Source: CAZWKQ01 sp964634005 (lineage in GTDB: Bacteria; Bacteroidota; Bacteroidia; Bacteroidales; JACABE01). From it: DNA of 26,119 bases. Below the pieces are notes generated by a model that did not search any database, had not been told where the DNA came from, and saw nothing but the letters and a program-made list of their open reading frames with translations. Positions 25,711-26,119 of this stretch are shown piece after piece. Numbering within the stretch: the stretch's first letter is position 1; every line of letters begins with the position of its first letter. Location of the stretch: contig CAZWKQ010000023.1 of NCBI GenBank assembly GCA_964634005.1, forward strand, positions 1 to 26,119, given 5' to 3'. The translations under genes and the position numbers were made by a program.

Positions 25711-25930
25711 TACCCCACCTCCGCCTCCCCTTAAAGGGGAGGAACTGTGTAGCAAAGGCTTGATAAGTATTTAGTTATAATAAATAATAAAAAATAAATA
25801 AACAAAAAATTAGTCAATAAAGTAAAAAATTTAATTTTACATTAAAAATCAATCAAATGCTACAAAGCACAAGATTATCAATCATAGACAACACTATCAC
25901 CTCCCCTCTTAGGGGAGGTAAGGGAGGGGT
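25711..25930. repeat. Non-coding cassette 4 (B4-A4)
   Basis: 220 bp bounded by B4 (with ttaaa rather than taaaa in the hairpin loop) and A4. Its interior is very close to that of cassette 1, including TGTAGCA at its start and ATGCTACAAAGCACAAGATT near its end. Confidence 0.8.
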
Positions 25931-25962
25931 AATAAGGTTAAAAGTTAATGAAATCTCAAATT

Positions 25963-25974
25963 TACCCCACCTCA
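25963..25974 (+). repeat. Truncated B repeat ending the array
   Basis: TACCCCACCTC matches the tail of repeat B, then the sequence departs before the hairpin. The linker before it is shorter and more diverged than the others. It marks the decayed right end of the array. Confidence 0.65.
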
Positions 25975-26072
25975 GCATCTAACCATAATAATGACTTATT
26001 CTGCTTATCGGGGAAATAGCGATAAATCAACAGCAATATTAATTTTTCAATAATTTTTGTTAAATTTTATTA
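25975..26072. other. Short intergenic region after the array
   Basis: Nothing repetitive is seen. A promoter-like TAATTTTTG (one base longer than TAnnTTTG) is present at 26051-26059, just upstream of a possible start codon. Confidence 0.4.
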
Positions 26073-26119
26073 ATGTCCGACAAAAATAAAAAAGATAATT
26101 TTTTAGAATACAATAATCA
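26073..26119 (+). CDS. Probable start of a gene cut by the window edge
   Basis: An ATG at 26073 opens a frame with no stop to the end of the window, giving MSDKNKKDNFLEYNN. The polar, Lys/Asp-rich beginning and a nearby promoter-like box are consistent with a real start, but 15 residues are too few to name a family. Confidence 0.45.
   Translation, partial: MSDKNKKDNFLEYNN

Larger units (their letters stand above)
24579..25974. repeat. Array of hairpin-bounded cassettes with a DUF559 gene
   Basis: The array is made of two related, mutually inverted repeats. Type B (about 36 bp) is a C-rich tail followed by a CCTCCCC-taaaa-GGGGAGG hairpin: 24579-24614, 24836-24871, 25085-25120, 25711-25746, plus a truncated copy at 25963-25974. 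Type A (34 bp) is a CCTCCCC-tctta-GGGGAGG hairpin followed by a G-rich tail: 24765-24798, 25015-25048, 25640-25673, 25897-25930. They alternate B-A, so each pair acts as terminal inverted repeats of a cassette: 24579-24798, 24836-25048, 25085-25673 and 25711-25930. Cassettes are separated by near-identical A-rich linkers of 36-37 nt. Three cassettes are non-coding; the third carries the DUF559 gene. Base composition (G/C blocks in AT-rich DNA) sets it apart from its surroundings. No transposase is present. Confidence 0.9.

Noticed and set aside
24579..25974. CRISPR array
   Set aside because: The repeats are alternately inverted, contain G/C hairpins, and the intervals are long and similar to one another rather than short unique spacers. 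No cas genes are present.

Overview
This window is about 26 kb of AT-rich bacterial chromosome, most likely from a member of the Bacteroidota. The evidence is a type IX secretion C-terminal sorting domain on the M1 peptidase, promoters of the TTTG / TAnnTTTG type, a Bacteroidota-style glycosidase cluster with GH92, GH29 and GH20 enzymes, and A-rich leaders lacking strong Shine-Dalgarno sites. The order cannot be fixed from the sequence.

Left part (1-8372): housekeeping genes. The minus-strand pair rpiB and a LutB-like LUD/ferredoxin protein is divergent from nadA across a 503-bp AT-rich gap. metG (minus) is convergent with nadA. A plus-strand run follows: a secreted serine hydrolase, an S66 LD-carboxypeptidase with an added C-terminal membrane segment, and YraN.

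Centre (8383-19723): a compact sugar-scavenging operon. It holds a LacI-type regulator with a probable operator in its promoter, a GH92 alpha-mannosidase, an EamA transporter, a GH29 alpha-fucosidase, a GH20 beta-hexosaminidase, an FHS-type sugar MFS permease and a ROK protein. Gaps are 0-20 bp or overlaps. The three exported glycosidases would trim mannose, fucose and N-acetylhexosamine from glycoprotein-type glycans. The permease and ROK protein would import and phosphorylate a released monosaccharide. No SusC/SusD pair is present. GH92 and GH20 share the same C-terminal pair of accessory domains. An NAD-dependent epimerase with its own promoter follows.

Right part (20752-26119): a secreted M1 aminopeptidase (minus) and a secreted C1 cysteine peptidase (plus) are divergent. 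The C1 gene is bracketed by two inverted copies of a 78-79 bp palindromic element whose central loop is flipped between copies. After a strong terminator comes the most unusual part. It is an array of four cassettes, each bounded by inverted G/C-rich hairpin repeats and separated by near-identical 36-37 nt linkers. Three cassettes are non-coding (about 213-220 bp) and one carries a DUF559 (Vsr-like) endonuclease gene in the same slot. This looks like an endonuclease-linked repeat family with coding and non-coding members and is the best candidate for a poorly described system. A new gene probably begins at the right edge. No rRNA, tRNA, CRISPR array or recognisable transposase was seen.
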